From Allomuricauda sp. (GTDB lineage Bacteria; Bacteroidota; Bacteroidia; Flavobacteriales; Flavobacteriaceae): DNA of 64,000 nt. Shown one piece after another: positions 37,552-45,296 of this stretch (within the stretch, counting starts at the first letter, position 1; every line of letters begins with the position of its first letter). The position numbers and the translations under genes were made by a program. The stretch covers positions 496,001 to 560,000 of the forward strand of contig NZ_JACESV010000001.1 in assembly GCF_013911645.1 (NCBI RefSeq), written 5' to 3'. The notes beneath the pieces were generated by a model. The model did not search any database, was not told the DNA's origin, and saw only the letters and a list, made by a program, of their open reading frames with translations.

Positions 37552-38583
37552 ATGCAAGGAGCAAAAACATACCGGTTTTCCTTTCTGCTGTTGATGCTGG
37601 CATTGATCCTATCCTGTCTTCTCAACATTAGTTCGGGTTCCGTTTCCATTCCTTTTGCAGATATGCTATCCACGCTTTTGGGAAAAACTTCGCAAGTTGC
37701 ATCTTGGGAATACATTATCTGGGATTATCGGGTTCCCAAGGCGTTTACCTCCATTTTGGTGGGCGGAGGACTTTCCTTGAGTGGGCTTTTAATGCAAACC
37801 CTGTTCAGAAATCCATTGGCAGGCCCTTTTGTACTGGGGATTAGTTCTGGAGCCAGTTTGGGTGCCGCTTTACTTTTGATGGGCGCTTCGTTGTTGGCAG
37901 GCTACACTTCCTTCTCTTTTTTGGGTGATGTTTCCCTGGCCATTGCCGCAAGTATTGGTAGTTTTTTGGTGCTTTTAATCGTAATGATTGTTGCCCAACG
38001 CGTGAAAGATACCATGGCCTTGTTGATCATTGGACTGATGTTCGGCAGCATCACCTCCGCCATTGTAAGCGTGTTGGCCTATTTTTCGAGTGCCGAGAAC
38101 CTGCAACGCTTCATCTTTTGGTCCTTTGGAAGTGTGGGCAACCTTTCAACAGGGCAGTTACTTTTATTGCTTGTAATCGTTGCCTTGGGAGTTTTGCTCA
38201 GCATACTTTCCATAAAATCGTTGAACGCCTTGCTTCTAGGGGAACACTACGCACAAAGTTTGGGAGTTTCCTTAAAAAAATCCAGGTTGACCATAATTAT
38301 CGCTACGGGACTGTTAGCAGGGGGTATAACCGCATTTGCAGGGCCCATTGCTTTTGTTGGGCTGGCCGTACCGCACCTAACCCGCCAGATTTTTGATACC
38401 ATGGAACACAAAGTACTGATTCCTGCCGTGATGCTGTACGGTGCTATTTTAATGTTGCTGTGCGATACTTTGGCGCAATTGCCCAATTCCGCCAGCGTGC
38501 TGCCGATTAATGCTATCACATCCTTGGTTGGAGCCCCTGTAGTGATATGGCTCTTGGTGCGTAAACGAAAAATGATGTTCTAA
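37552..38583 (+). CDS. btuC: Cobalamin ABC transporter permease (FecCD/BtuC family)
   Basis: 343 residues with about ten membrane segments. Family marks are WEYIIWDYRVPKAFTSILVGGGLSLSGLLMQTLFRNPLAGPFVLGISSGASLGAALLL, QSLGVSLKKSRLTIIIATGLLAGGITAFAGPIAFVGLAVPHLTRQ. The start ATG follows the btuF stop codon directly. The last base of its stop (38583) is the first base of btuD, so the three genes are translationally coupled. Confidence 0.93.
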   Translation: MQGAKTYRFSFLLLMLALILSCLLNISSGSVSIPFADMLSTLLGKTSQVASWEYIIWDYRVPKAFTSILVGGGLSLSGLLMQTLFRNPLAGPFVLGISSGASLGAALLLMGASLLAGYTSFSFLGDVSLAIAASIGSFLVLLIVMIVAQRVKDTMALLIIGLMFGSITSAIVSVLAYFSSAENLQRFIFWSFGSVGNLSTGQLLLLLVIVALGVLLSILSIKSLNALLLGEHYAQSLGVSLKKSRLTIIIATGLLAGGITAFAGPIAFVGLAVPHLTRQIFDTMEHKVLIPAVMLYGAILMLLCDTLAQLPNSASVLPINAITSLVGAPVVIWLLVRKRKMMF

Positions 38584-39362
38584 TGGCCAATAACAACAAA
38601 AACATACTGTCCGTTAAAAATTTGGCCATTGGGTACGAATCAAAAAATGTTGCGGAGCATATCAATTTTGATTTAGATACCGGAATGTTGTGCGGGGTTG
38701 TCGGCATTAATGGTATTGGGAAATCGACCTTGTTGCGCACTTTGGGAGGATTTCAACCCAAATTATCTGGAAGCATCCTGTTGAAAGGCAAAAATTTGGA
38801 AAAATATACCTCATCCACCCTATCCAAGGAGCTTAGTGTGGTTTTGACCGAGCAGCCTGCCTCCAAAAACTTGACTGTACAAGAGTTAATCGCCTTGGGC
38901 AGGCAACCCTACACCAATTGGTTGGGCACATTGACCGAAGACGACAAACATCAGATTAAAGACAGTTTGGATGCTTTTTTATTGAAAGAACTCCAACACC
39001 GCAAATGCCACGAACTTAGTGATGGACAATTACAACGGGTTCTGGTGGCACGAGCCATGGTACAGGACACTTCCTTGATTTTGTTGGATGAGCCAACCAC
39101 CCATTTGGATCTATACCACAAAGTGCAAATCCTGAAAATGCTTCAAGAATTGGCGCACAACAAACAAAAAACCATCCTATTTACCACACACGAAATCGAA
39201 TTGGCCATTCAATTATGTGACCGCATATTGATTTTGGATGGAAAAGACCATCCGTTTGGCGACCCGTGTCAACTTATTGAACAAAAACACTTTGACCGTT
39301 TATTTCCTTCGGAAATGGTACAGTTTGATGCCAAAACAGGTTCGTTTAAGGTGACTAAGTAA
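38583..39362 (+). CDS. btuD: Cobalamin ABC transporter ATP-binding protein (BtuD/FecE-like)
   Basis: 259 residues with Walker A GVVGINGIGKSTLLRTL, signature ELSDGQLQRVLVARAMVQ (LSDGQ rather than LSGGQ), Walker B LILLDEPTTHLD, and the H-loop LFTTHEIELAIQ. It energises uptake of the corrinoid through BtuC. It overlaps btuC by one base (TAATG). The Gly-to-Asp change in the signature sequence is conservative in position and probably tolerated. Downstream lies a long repeat-rich gap without clear terminator. Confidence 0.93.
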   Translation: MANNNKNILSVKNLAIGYESKNVAEHINFDLDTGMLCGVVGINGIGKSTLLRTLGGFQPKLSGSILLKGKNLEKYTSSTLSKELSVVLTEQPASKNLTVQELIALGRQPYTNWLGTLTEDDKHQIKDSLDAFLLKELQHRKCHELSDGQLQRVLVARAMVQDTSLILLDEPTTHLDLYHKVQILKMLQELAHNKQKTILFTTHEIELAIQLCDRILILDGKDHPFGDPCQLIEQKHFDRLFPSEMVQFDAKTGSFKVTK

Positions 39363-39443
39363 TTTTTGAACCGACAGAAATCCCGTTAGCTCAAGTTTAA
39401 GTTCAAGAACAAGCTTCAAGTTCAAGAACAAGTTCAGAGTTCA

Positions 39444-39521
39444 GAGTTATGAGTTACAAAGTTATTCGGTTATTGAGTACTGCAAACTGCAACTGCCGAC
39501 TGCCGACTGACTTCGTGCATC
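39444..39521. repeat. Exact 78-bp direct repeat, copy 1
   Basis: Runs from GAGTTATGAGTTACAAAG to TTCGTGCATC and is identical over 78 bp to 39720-39797. Inside are CAACTGCCGACTGCCGACTG units. The exactness suggests a recent duplication of about 276 bp or recombination between two inserted elements. Confidence 0.9.
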
Positions 39522-39719
39522 AAGCATCAAGTTCAAGTGTCAAGTTCAGAGTTATGAGTTCGGAAGTTATTGGGTTATTCGGTTATTGAGTTATTGAGTT
39601 ACTGCCTACTGCAAGTTCAAATTCAAGTTTCAAGTTCAAGTGCAAAGAAAAGAGAGCCAAGAGCCAAGACCGCTGCGCTGTTAGACACAAGAACCAAAAC
39701 TTCTGAAGTTCGGAGTTTG

Positions 39720-39797
39720 GAGTTATGAGTTACAAAGTTATTCGGTTATTGAGTACTGCAAACTGCAACTGCCGACTGCCGACTGACTTCGTGCATC
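39720..39797. repeat. Exact 78-bp direct repeat, copy 2
   Basis: Second copy of the repeat at 39444-39521, offset by 276 bp. Identity ends sharply at both sides (left neighbour A versus G; right neighbour A versus G). Confidence 0.9.
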
Positions 39798-39844
39798 GTG
39801 CTTCCAACACCGAGCATCAAACAACCCAACAACCAAAAACAAAA

Positions 39845-39874
39845 CCGCCGAAAAACCCGTAGGCACTCCGGCGG
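39845..39874 (-). terminator. Terminator of DUF285 lipoprotein B
   Basis: Minus-strand stem CCGCCG/CGGCGG (39874-39869 with 39850-39845) and T-rich tail TTTTGTTTTTGG, 40 bp after the stop codon. It is homologous to the hairpin after the paralogue (20736-20765), including loop sequence. Confidence 0.7.
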
Positions 39875-39914
39875 CAAATAATTTTTACTGTAAAATTAAG
39901 GAGCTATCTTAAAT

Positions 39915-42023
39915 TTATTGACAATTCACACCTTCATAGGTGTAGTTTCCCGTAAAATCCCAAGCATGAATGTTACTCAGGGTGTTAGCGGCATCACCTG
40001 CCTCTTGTCCACAAAAGGTAAGATTGTCCATCCCCAAGGTTATACCATCTGGACCATTATTCTGTTCTACAAAGTTGCTCCACCCTATCAATGTGGCATT
40101 AAAGTTTTCCTTGGACATCCCTGAATTGTCCAGCATACTGTTCATGGATTCCACACTGCCAATGTCCCAACTACCGAAATCTTGATCAAAGGAAGTGGCT
40201 CCATAGAACATATTGCTCATATTGGTCACATTGCTTACGTCCCAAGTGCTGATATCCCCGTTAAAGGAAGAGGCATTCCGGAACATAGCAACCATAGTGG
40301 TCACATTGCTTACGTCCCAAGTGCTGATATCCCCGTTAAAGGAAAAAGCATCTCTGAACATACCGCTCATATTGGTCACATTGCTTACGTCCCAAGTACT
40401 TAAATCCCCGTTAAAGGAAGTAGCACCACTGAACATAGAACCCATATCCGTCACATTGCTTACGTCCCAACCGCTAAGGTCTCCGTTAAAGGAAGGGGCA
40501 TTATGGAACATAGAACTCATATTGGTCACATTGCTTACGTCCCAAGTACTGATATCTCCATTAAAAACATCCGCGTATTGGAACATACTACCCATACTGG
40601 TCACGCTACTTACATCCCAACCGCTAAGGTCCCCATTAAAGGAAGAGGCACCATAGAACATACCGTCCATAATGGTCACTTGGGAAAGGTCGGGGACATC
40701 CGTGGCATTGTACACCATGTTGGAACAACCACCTCCAAAAGCTCCATTAAAACTTTTCCACTGTATGTTGCCCCATTGCTCCAAGCTCATGAGTTTATCT
40801 GTAGTTCCTCCATCGAACATTAGAATAGCTGGGAACTCCCCCTGTATGGCCACGGTATAGGTACCCGCCGTGGCGTAAACATGGGATGGTTTTCCGTCAG
40901 CATTGGTAAGCTCTTCCACTGTGCCATCTCCCCAGTCCACTGCATAGTTGTAGGTGTAGCTAAATTCTAAACCAATGGTGATCTTCTCCCCATCGGTCTC
41001 GGTCTTCCAAGTGGTAATAAAGGAGTCGGGGTCCTCGGCCATGCCCTCTATCACGTTCTCCACGGTTATCGTTATTGTGGCCTCGGCGGTCTCCTCACCA
41101 TCGCTAACGCTTACGGTAATGCTGTGCTCCGTGGCGGTCTCGTAGTCCAAGGTCTTGCCCTCGGCCAAGGTAAGTTCCCCTGCCGCGGTCAGCATAAAAA
41201 GGTCGTTGTCGTTCTCTGTCAGCTCAAAGGTAAGCTCGTCCTCGTCGGCATCGGTGGCGGTCACCGTACCTATTACATCAGTATCGGCTATGTCCTCCTT
41301 TGCGGTAAACTCCTGTGCTTCGATCACTGGGGCCGAGTTGGCGGCGCCCTGGGTCACTTTTATGGTGATCTCTGCATTGGCCGTGGTGTTGCCATCGCTC
41401 ACCCTTACCGTTATACTGTGCTCGGTGGCGGTCCCAAAGTCCAAGGTCTTGCCCTCGGCCAAGGTCAGCACCCCTGCCGTGGTCAGTAGAAAGAGGTCGT
41501 TGTCGTTCGCGATCAGCTCAAAGGTAAGGTCGTCGTCCTCTGGGTCGGTGGCCTCTACCTGTCCGATCTCATCGGAATCGGTGATCGCTTCGGACACTGT
41601 AAATTCCTGTGCCTCGATCACCGGGGACTGATTATCTGGGTCGACCGCTGTCACTTTTATGGTCACCGTGGCATCTACTTTGGCCGTGCCATCGGTAACG
41701 CTCACGGTTATGCTGTGCTTGTCGCTGCTCGCTGCATCCAGTGCCTTGCCCGCGGCCAGGCTCAGTGTGCCCTCCTTGGTGAGCTCAAAAAGGTTGCCGT
41801 CGTTGGTCTTGATGTTAAAGGCAAGGGCATCACCGTCCTTATCGGTGGCGGTCACCGTACCTATGGTCTCGGTGTCCGCAATGGTCTCCGCTACCGTAAA
41901 GGTGTGCGCCTTGATCACCGGTGCGGTGTTCTTGGGCGGCTCGGGGCCGTCGTCCTTCCCGCAGCTCCAAATCATGATGGTGGCCATGAGTGCAACACCT
42001 AATTTCTTTGCAATGTGTTTCAT
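39915..42023 (-). CDS. Surface lipoprotein with three cadherin-like domains and seven DUF285 repeats
   Basis: 702 residues. MKHIAKKLGVALMATIMIWSCGKDDGPEPP has a lipobox (IWSC) followed by CGKDDG. Three cadherin-like domains (about 33-125, 130-222, 228-320; starts NTAPVIKAHTF, QSPVIEAQEF, SAPVIEAQEF) have calcium-type DPEDDDLTF and DADEDELTF loops. A PKD-like segment (VDWGDGTVEEL) follows, then seven ~24-residue DUF285 units such as ASSFNGDISTWDVSNVTNM, and a C-terminal cap with Cys (TFCGQEAGDA, GVNCQ). Likely exposed on the cell surface for binding. The cadherin-coding part is clearly GC-richer than the DUF285 part. Paralogue of 20791-22455 with matching flanks. Confidence 0.92.
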   Translation of the reverse strand: MKHIAKKLGVALMATIMIWSCGKDDGPEPPKNTAPVIKAHTFTVAETIADTETIGTVTATDKDGDALAFNIKTNDGNLFELTKEGTLSLAAGKALDAASSDKHSITVSVTDGTAKVDATVTIKVTAVDPDNQSPVIEAQEFTVSEAITDSDEIGQVEATDPEDDDLTFELIANDNDLFLLTTAGVLTLAEGKTLDFGTATEHSITVRVSDGNTTANAEITIKVTQGAANSAPVIEAQEFTAKEDIADTDVIGTVTATDADEDELTFELTENDNDLFMLTAAGELTLAEGKTLDYETATEHSITVSVSDGEETAEATITITVENVIEGMAEDPDSFITTWKTETDGEKITIGLEFSYTYNYAVDWGDGTVEELTNADGKPSHVYATAGTYTVAIQGEFPAILMFDGGTTDKLMSLEQWGNIQWKSFNGAFGGGCSNMVYNATDVPDLSQVTIMDGMFYGASSFNGDLSGWDVSSVTSMGSMFQYADVFNGDISTWDVSNVTNMSSMFHNAPSFNGDLSGWDVSNVTDMGSMFSGATSFNGDLSTWDVSNVTNMSGMFRDAFSFNGDISTWDVSNVTTMVAMFRNASSFNGDISTWDVSNVTNMSNMFYGATSFDQDFGSWDIGSVESMNSMLDNSGMSKENFNATLIGWSNFVEQNNGPDGITLGMDNLTFCGQEAGDAANTLSNIHAWDFTGNYTYEGVNCQ

Positions 42024-42078
42024 AACATATTAAGTTTTTGATTATAAATTGGGACAAGATGCGATGTTCACGGGAGAA

Positions 42079-42120
42079 TTTTGGGCACGATCTTACCGAT
42101 GCCCCGTTTGGATTGATGGA
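42079..42120 (-). promoter_or_regulatory. Conserved element upstream of DUF285 lipoprotein B
   Basis: Matches 22507-22548 at 32 of 42 positions and lies 55 bp before the start codon, nearly the same distance as in the paralogue. Probable shared promoter or leader element. Confidence 0.55.
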
Positions 42121-42488
42121 TGCATGGGTTGGGTTGATGGGGAAGTTTGCAGTATGCAGTGGGCAGTCAAAACAGTTCAGACTTGAGTGTCAAGTTTCAG
42201 GTTTCAGGTTCAAGTTCAAGTTCAAGCATCAAGTTCAAGAGCAAGTTCAGAGTTAGGAGTTATGAGTTATTGGGTTATTGAGTTACTGCAGACTGCGTAC
42301 TGCATACTTCCGATTTCGGACGTTTCGACTTTAGTTTATCCTGAGCATAGCCGAAGGGCTCAACGTGACATTTCGGACTAAGTTATTAGGTCATTGAGTT
42401 ACTGCCAACTGCCAACTGCTTACTGCCAACTGCAAACTGCCAACTGCATACTGCTTACTGCAAACCGACTTCTGACTACGAACTCATT
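42121..42488. repeat. Repeat-rich intergenic region upstream of rmuC
   Basis: Contains CAAGTTTCAGGTTTCAGGTT and CAAGTTCAAG iterations (42189-42245), GAGTTATTGGGTTATTGAGT (42261-42280), a TAGTTTATCCTGAGCATAGC...GAAGGGCTCAACG unit (42333-42365) that is the reverse of 33983-34018, and a tract of ACTGCCAACTGCCAACTGCT/ACTGCCAACTGCAAACTGCC units (42400-42460). No gene visible. Confidence 0.8.
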
Positions 42489-42521
42489 TTGTGGATTTCT
42501 GCTTTGGAAGAAATGACATTT

Positions 42522-42529
42522 TATCTTTG
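42522..42529 (+). promoter_or_regulatory. Candidate -7 box of rmuC
   Basis: TATCTTTG matches TAnnTTTG, 34 nt before the rmuC ATG. A TTTG lies 15 nt upstream of it, closer than the usual -33 spacing. Confidence 0.45.
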
Positions 42530-42563
42530 TAATCCGTTATCTTTATCCTTCAGAAATTTTTTA

Positions 42564-43898
42564 ATGAGCACAGAACTTACCTTTATCATAATTGGCATTA
42601 TCACATTGGTCGTTGGGCTTTTTGTGGGCATGTACATCCAAAAACTAAAGATCAAATCCACCGAAAGCGTTTGGGGCGAGCGGGAACAACAACTGAACAC
42701 CACCATCAAATCCTTGAACGATAAATTATTGCTAAGCGACGAGGAACAAAAACAACTTCAGCGCGAAAAAGAACAACAAAGCAACCAAATTGTGCGGTAC
42801 CAAGCCGATTTGGAGAATCTTCAGCTCAAAAACAAAGAGCAAAAGGAAGAGGTTGAAAAGCTACAGGAAAAGTTCACGAAGGAATTTGAAAACTTGGCCA
42901 ACAAAATTTTGGATGAAAAAAGCGAAAAATTCACCAAAAGCAACAAGGAGAACATCGAAAATATCCTGACGCCCCTCAACAAAAAAATTAAGGAGTTTGA
43001 AGAAAAGGTAGAGAAATCACAAAAGGAAAACATTAGTATTCACGCTGCTTTAAAAGAGCAATTGCTCAATTTACAGACCCAAAACCTGAAAATAACCCAA
43101 GAGGCCGAAAACCTGACCAAAGCCCTGAAAGGGGACAGTAAAATGCAGGGGAATTGGGGGGAACTGGTTTTGGAACGTGTTTTGGAAAAATCTGGTTTAG
43201 AGAAAGATAGAGAGTACAGTGTACAACAAAGCTTTAAGCGTGCAGATGGCACAAGAGTGTTGCCCGATGTTATTATTCACTTGCCCGACGGCAAAAAAAT
43301 GGTGGTGGATTCCAAGGTGTCGTTAACGGATTATGAACGTTACACCAATGCCGAAGAAGAGGATAGACCCAAATTCCTAAAAGATCACATCAACTCCTTA
43401 CGCAGGCACGTGGAACAGCTTTCCTCCAAAAAATATGAGGACCTCTACGAAATGGAGAGTCCAGATTTTGTACTGATGTTCGTGCCCATTGAGCCTGCAT
43501 TTGCCGTAGCCATAAATGAAGATGTATCACTGTACAACAAAGCTTTTGAGCAAAACATCGTTATTGTTACCCCATCTACGCTTTTGGCCACGTTACGCAC
43601 CATTGACAGTATGTGGAGCAACGAAAAACAGCAACGAAATGCCATTGAAATTGCCCGCCAGGCTGGAGCGCTTTACGATAAATTCGAAGGCTTTGTCTCC
43701 GACCTTACCAAAGTGGGCAAAAAAATGGATGAAGCGAAAAGCGAGTATCGCGGTGCCATGAACAAGTTGGTCGAAGGACGGGGAAACATTGTCACCTCAA
43801 TCGAAAAATTGAAGAAAATGGGGGCCAAAGCAAAAAAATCCTTGCCCGAACCTATTTTAAAACGTGCCCATGAGGACGATTTTGAAGAAATGAACTAA
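42564..43898 (+). CDS. rmuC: DNA recombination protein RmuC
   Basis: The open frame begins at 42489, but ATG 42564 (MSTELTFIIIGIITLVVGLFVGMYIQKL) follows a promoter-like box and begins with the family's usual N-terminal membrane helix. This gives 444 residues. A long coiled coil (about 35-190, rich in Glu, Lys and Gln) is followed by the nuclease-like RmuC domain: QGNWGELVLERVLEKSGLEKDREYSVQQSF, RVLPDVIIHLPDGKKMVVDSKVSLTDYERY (D-x-K core). RmuC limits inversions at short inverted repeats, interesting in a region full of repeats. A small membrane gene follows after 10 bp. Confidence 0.93.
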   Translation: MSTELTFIIIGIITLVVGLFVGMYIQKLKIKSTESVWGEREQQLNTTIKSLNDKLLLSDEEQKQLQREKEQQSNQIVRYQADLENLQLKNKEQKEEVEKLQEKFTKEFENLANKILDEKSEKFTKSNKENIENILTPLNKKIKEFEEKVEKSQKENISIHAALKEQLLNLQTQNLKITQEAENLTKALKGDSKMQGNWGELVLERVLEKSGLEKDREYSVQQSFKRADGTRVLPDVIIHLPDGKKMVVDSKVSLTDYERYTNAEEEDRPKFLKDHINSLRRHVEQLSSKKYEDLYEMESPDFVLMFVPIEPAFAVAINEDVSLYNKAFEQNIVIVTPSTLLATLRTIDSMWSNEKQQRNAIEIARQAGALYDKFEGFVSDLTKVGKKMDEAKSEYRGAMNKLVEGRGNIVTSIEKLKKMGAKAKKSLPEPILKRAHEDDFEEMN

Positions 43899-43908
43899 AA
43901 CACGAACC

Positions 43909-44274
43909 ATGAAAAAATTCTTGACCATTTTCATCATCGCCATTATAGTTGGTGTTGTGGGCTATTTTGCTTTTATCTATTATGTGCCCTACAGTGAGGG
44001 TTATCGTTCGGGGGAACTCATCAAATTCAGTAGAAAAGGCGTGATGGTCAAAACTTGGGAAGGACAGATCAGTCAAGGTTTGTCAGGCACAAATGTATTT
44101 TCGTTTTCTGTAGAGGACAAGGAAGAGGAAATCATTGAAAAGATGAAAAAGTTCCAAGGGCAGTACATCAAGGTCACCTACAAGGAGCGCTACGCCACCT
44201 TTTTCTGGCTGGGCGACACCAAGTATTTTATCACGGAAGTAAACTCCGAGAAATCGCCGATTTTTAGAAATTAA
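43909..44274 (+). CDS. Small membrane-anchored protein of unknown function
   Basis: 121 residues. One N-terminal membrane helix (about 4-26, LTIFIIAIIVGVVGYFAFIYYV) is followed by a soluble, probably periplasmic, beta-rich domain: GYRSGELIKFSRKGVMVKTWEGQISQGL, QGQYIKVTYKERYATFFWLGDTKYFITEV. Proteins of this type in Flavobacteriaceae are, from memory, sometimes mislabelled 6-phosphogluconate dehydrogenase; this sequence has no dehydrogenase features, and the real gnd lies at 47751. It begins 10 bp after rmuC and is probably cotranscribed. Confidence 0.8.
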   Translation: MKKFLTIFIIAIIVGVVGYFAFIYYVPYSEGYRSGELIKFSRKGVMVKTWEGQISQGLSGTNVFSFSVEDKEEEIIEKMKKFQGQYIKVTYKERYATFFWLGDTKYFITEVNSEKSPIFRN

Positions 44275-44397
44275 ACCACAGACCCCTAACCTCTCTTTTT
44301 AAAGGGGAAATGAACTCGTCTTGAAATGAACTCGTCTTGAGTTCAATAACTTCCCTCCTAAGAAAGAGGGATTGAGGGAGGTGTATTCCCCTTCGCT

Positions 44398-44529
44398 TCA
44401 AACTGAAAAATATAATCCGTGCATTTGATTCCGCTTTAGTTTCTGCCACAGAGCAACTTCGGCTTTTGTAGCATTATTTCGTAATTGCCTGGCCAACTCT
44501 TTTAGCTTTGGATTATATTTGATAATCAT
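44398..44529 (-). pseudogene. Truncated DUF559-type endonuclease remnant
   Basis: A 43-codon minus-strand frame reads MIIKYNPKLKELARQLRNNA followed by TKAEVALWQKLKRNQMHGLYFSV and a stop. This is the N-terminal block of DUF559 (VSR-like) proteins, which normally continue for about 80 residues through a D...E-x-D nuclease core. The core is absent, so this is a 5' fragment. It is embedded in a repeat-like context (CCTCCTAAGAAAGAGGG...GGGAGGTG at 44354-44382). Family recognition is from memory of the DUF559 N-terminus. Confidence 0.7.
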
Positions 44530-44750
44530 TTTACATTGCTGTTATTTACTTTTTTAAAAAATTGTATATCCGCAATTGTACCAATGGTATTGATAGTTTT
44601 TGTCAATATTTTTGTCTTTGTCTTCTTGAGCGCAGTCGAAAGGCTGACAAAGACATCTCGACTGCGCTCGATGTGACATTTGGATTGACCACTGGTACAG
44701 TCGTGTATAATCGAATTAAAAAAAGGATTCGATTAAAACCCCAACAAAAT
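44530..44750. repeat. Intergenic region with palindromic element upstream of the thioesterase
   Basis: Together with 44275-44397 this 476-bp gap has no intact gene. A perfect 12-bp inverted repeat GAGCGCAGTCGA (44628-44639) and TCGACTGCGCTC (44658-44669) encloses 18 bp. Similar arms occur at about 20633-20645 and 54120-54131 (GAGCGGAGTCGA), so it belongs to a dispersed family. Confidence 0.75.
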
Positions 44751-45296
44751 ATGAAGAAATTCAAATCATCCAGAGAAAGTAGAGTTTCCATCACCGAACT
44801 TATGCTCCCTTCCCATTCCAATTTTGGCGGCAAGGTACATGGGGGGCATATCCTCAACCTTATGGACCAAATTGCTTTTGCCTGCGCATCCAAACATTCA
44901 CAAAGTTATTGCGTCACCGCTTCGGTGAATCGAGTGGATTTCCTAAATCCAATTGAAGTTGGGGAACTGGCCACGTTAAAAGCTTCCATCAACTACACAG
45001 GAAAAACTTCCATGGTGGTCGGGGTACGGGTAGAATCGGAAAATGTGACCACGGGAGAAGTAAAACATTGCAATTCGTCCTATTTTACCATGGTGGCCAA
45101 GGGCAAGGATGGTAAAAATAAGTTAGTTCCCGGTCTTATTTTAAAAACCAAGCAAGATATTCGTCGATTTGCACGCAGCAAGGAACGTAAACAATCTGCT
45201 TTTAAACGAGATAGCAAATACGAATCCAACAACTTTAAAGTGAACGAATATTTGGAGTTTTTAGATGGCGAAAACGTTAAGATGGATTTTGATTGA
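44751..45296 (+). CDS. Acyl-CoA thioesterase (hotdog fold)
   Basis: The frame is open from 44562 but the upstream part lies in repeats; ATG 44751 (MKKFKSSRESRVSITELMLPSHSNFGGKVHGGHIL) gives 181 residues. ELMLPSHSNFGGKVHGGHILNLMDQIAFACASKHS is the acyl-CoA hydrolase (BFIT/YciA-type) signature, with Asn/Gly/His positions and the catalytic Asp in LMDQIA. It hydrolyses acyl-CoA thioesters in the cytoplasm. The C-terminal 50 residues are basic and variable. Its 3' end overlaps pgl on the other strand by 20 bp. Confidence 0.9.
   Translation: MKKFKSSRESRVSITELMLPSHSNFGGKVHGGHILNLMDQIAFACASKHSQSYCVTASVNRVDFLNPIEVGELATLKASINYTGKTSMVVGVRVESENVTTGEVKHCNSSYFTMVAKGKDGKNKLVPGLILKTKQDIRRFARSKERKQSAFKRDSKYESNNFKVNEYLEFLDGENVKMDFD

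Larger units (their letters stand above)
39363..39914. repeat. Dense repeat region between btuD and DUF285 lipoprotein B
   Basis: 552 bp with no gene. It holds CAAGTTCAAG iterations (39388-39430, 39523-39546, 39604-39634), GTTATTGGGTTATTCGGTTA-type units (39564-39600), an exact 78-bp direct repeat (separate entries), and the terminator of the DUF285 gene near its right end. It is the densest repeat stretch in the window. Confidence 0.85.

Noticed and set aside
40213..40656. Long plus-strand open frame opposite the DUF285 gene
   Set aside because: It is a mirror of the coding repeats on the other strand; its repetitive protein has no start context or family features.
40200..40660. Evenly spaced repeats of about 70 bp that could be taken for a CRISPR or satellite array
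   Set aside because: They lie in frame inside the DUF285 lipoprotein gene and encode the repeated SFNGDxSxWDVSNVT unit; spacing fits 23-24 codons and there are no unique spacers or cas genes.
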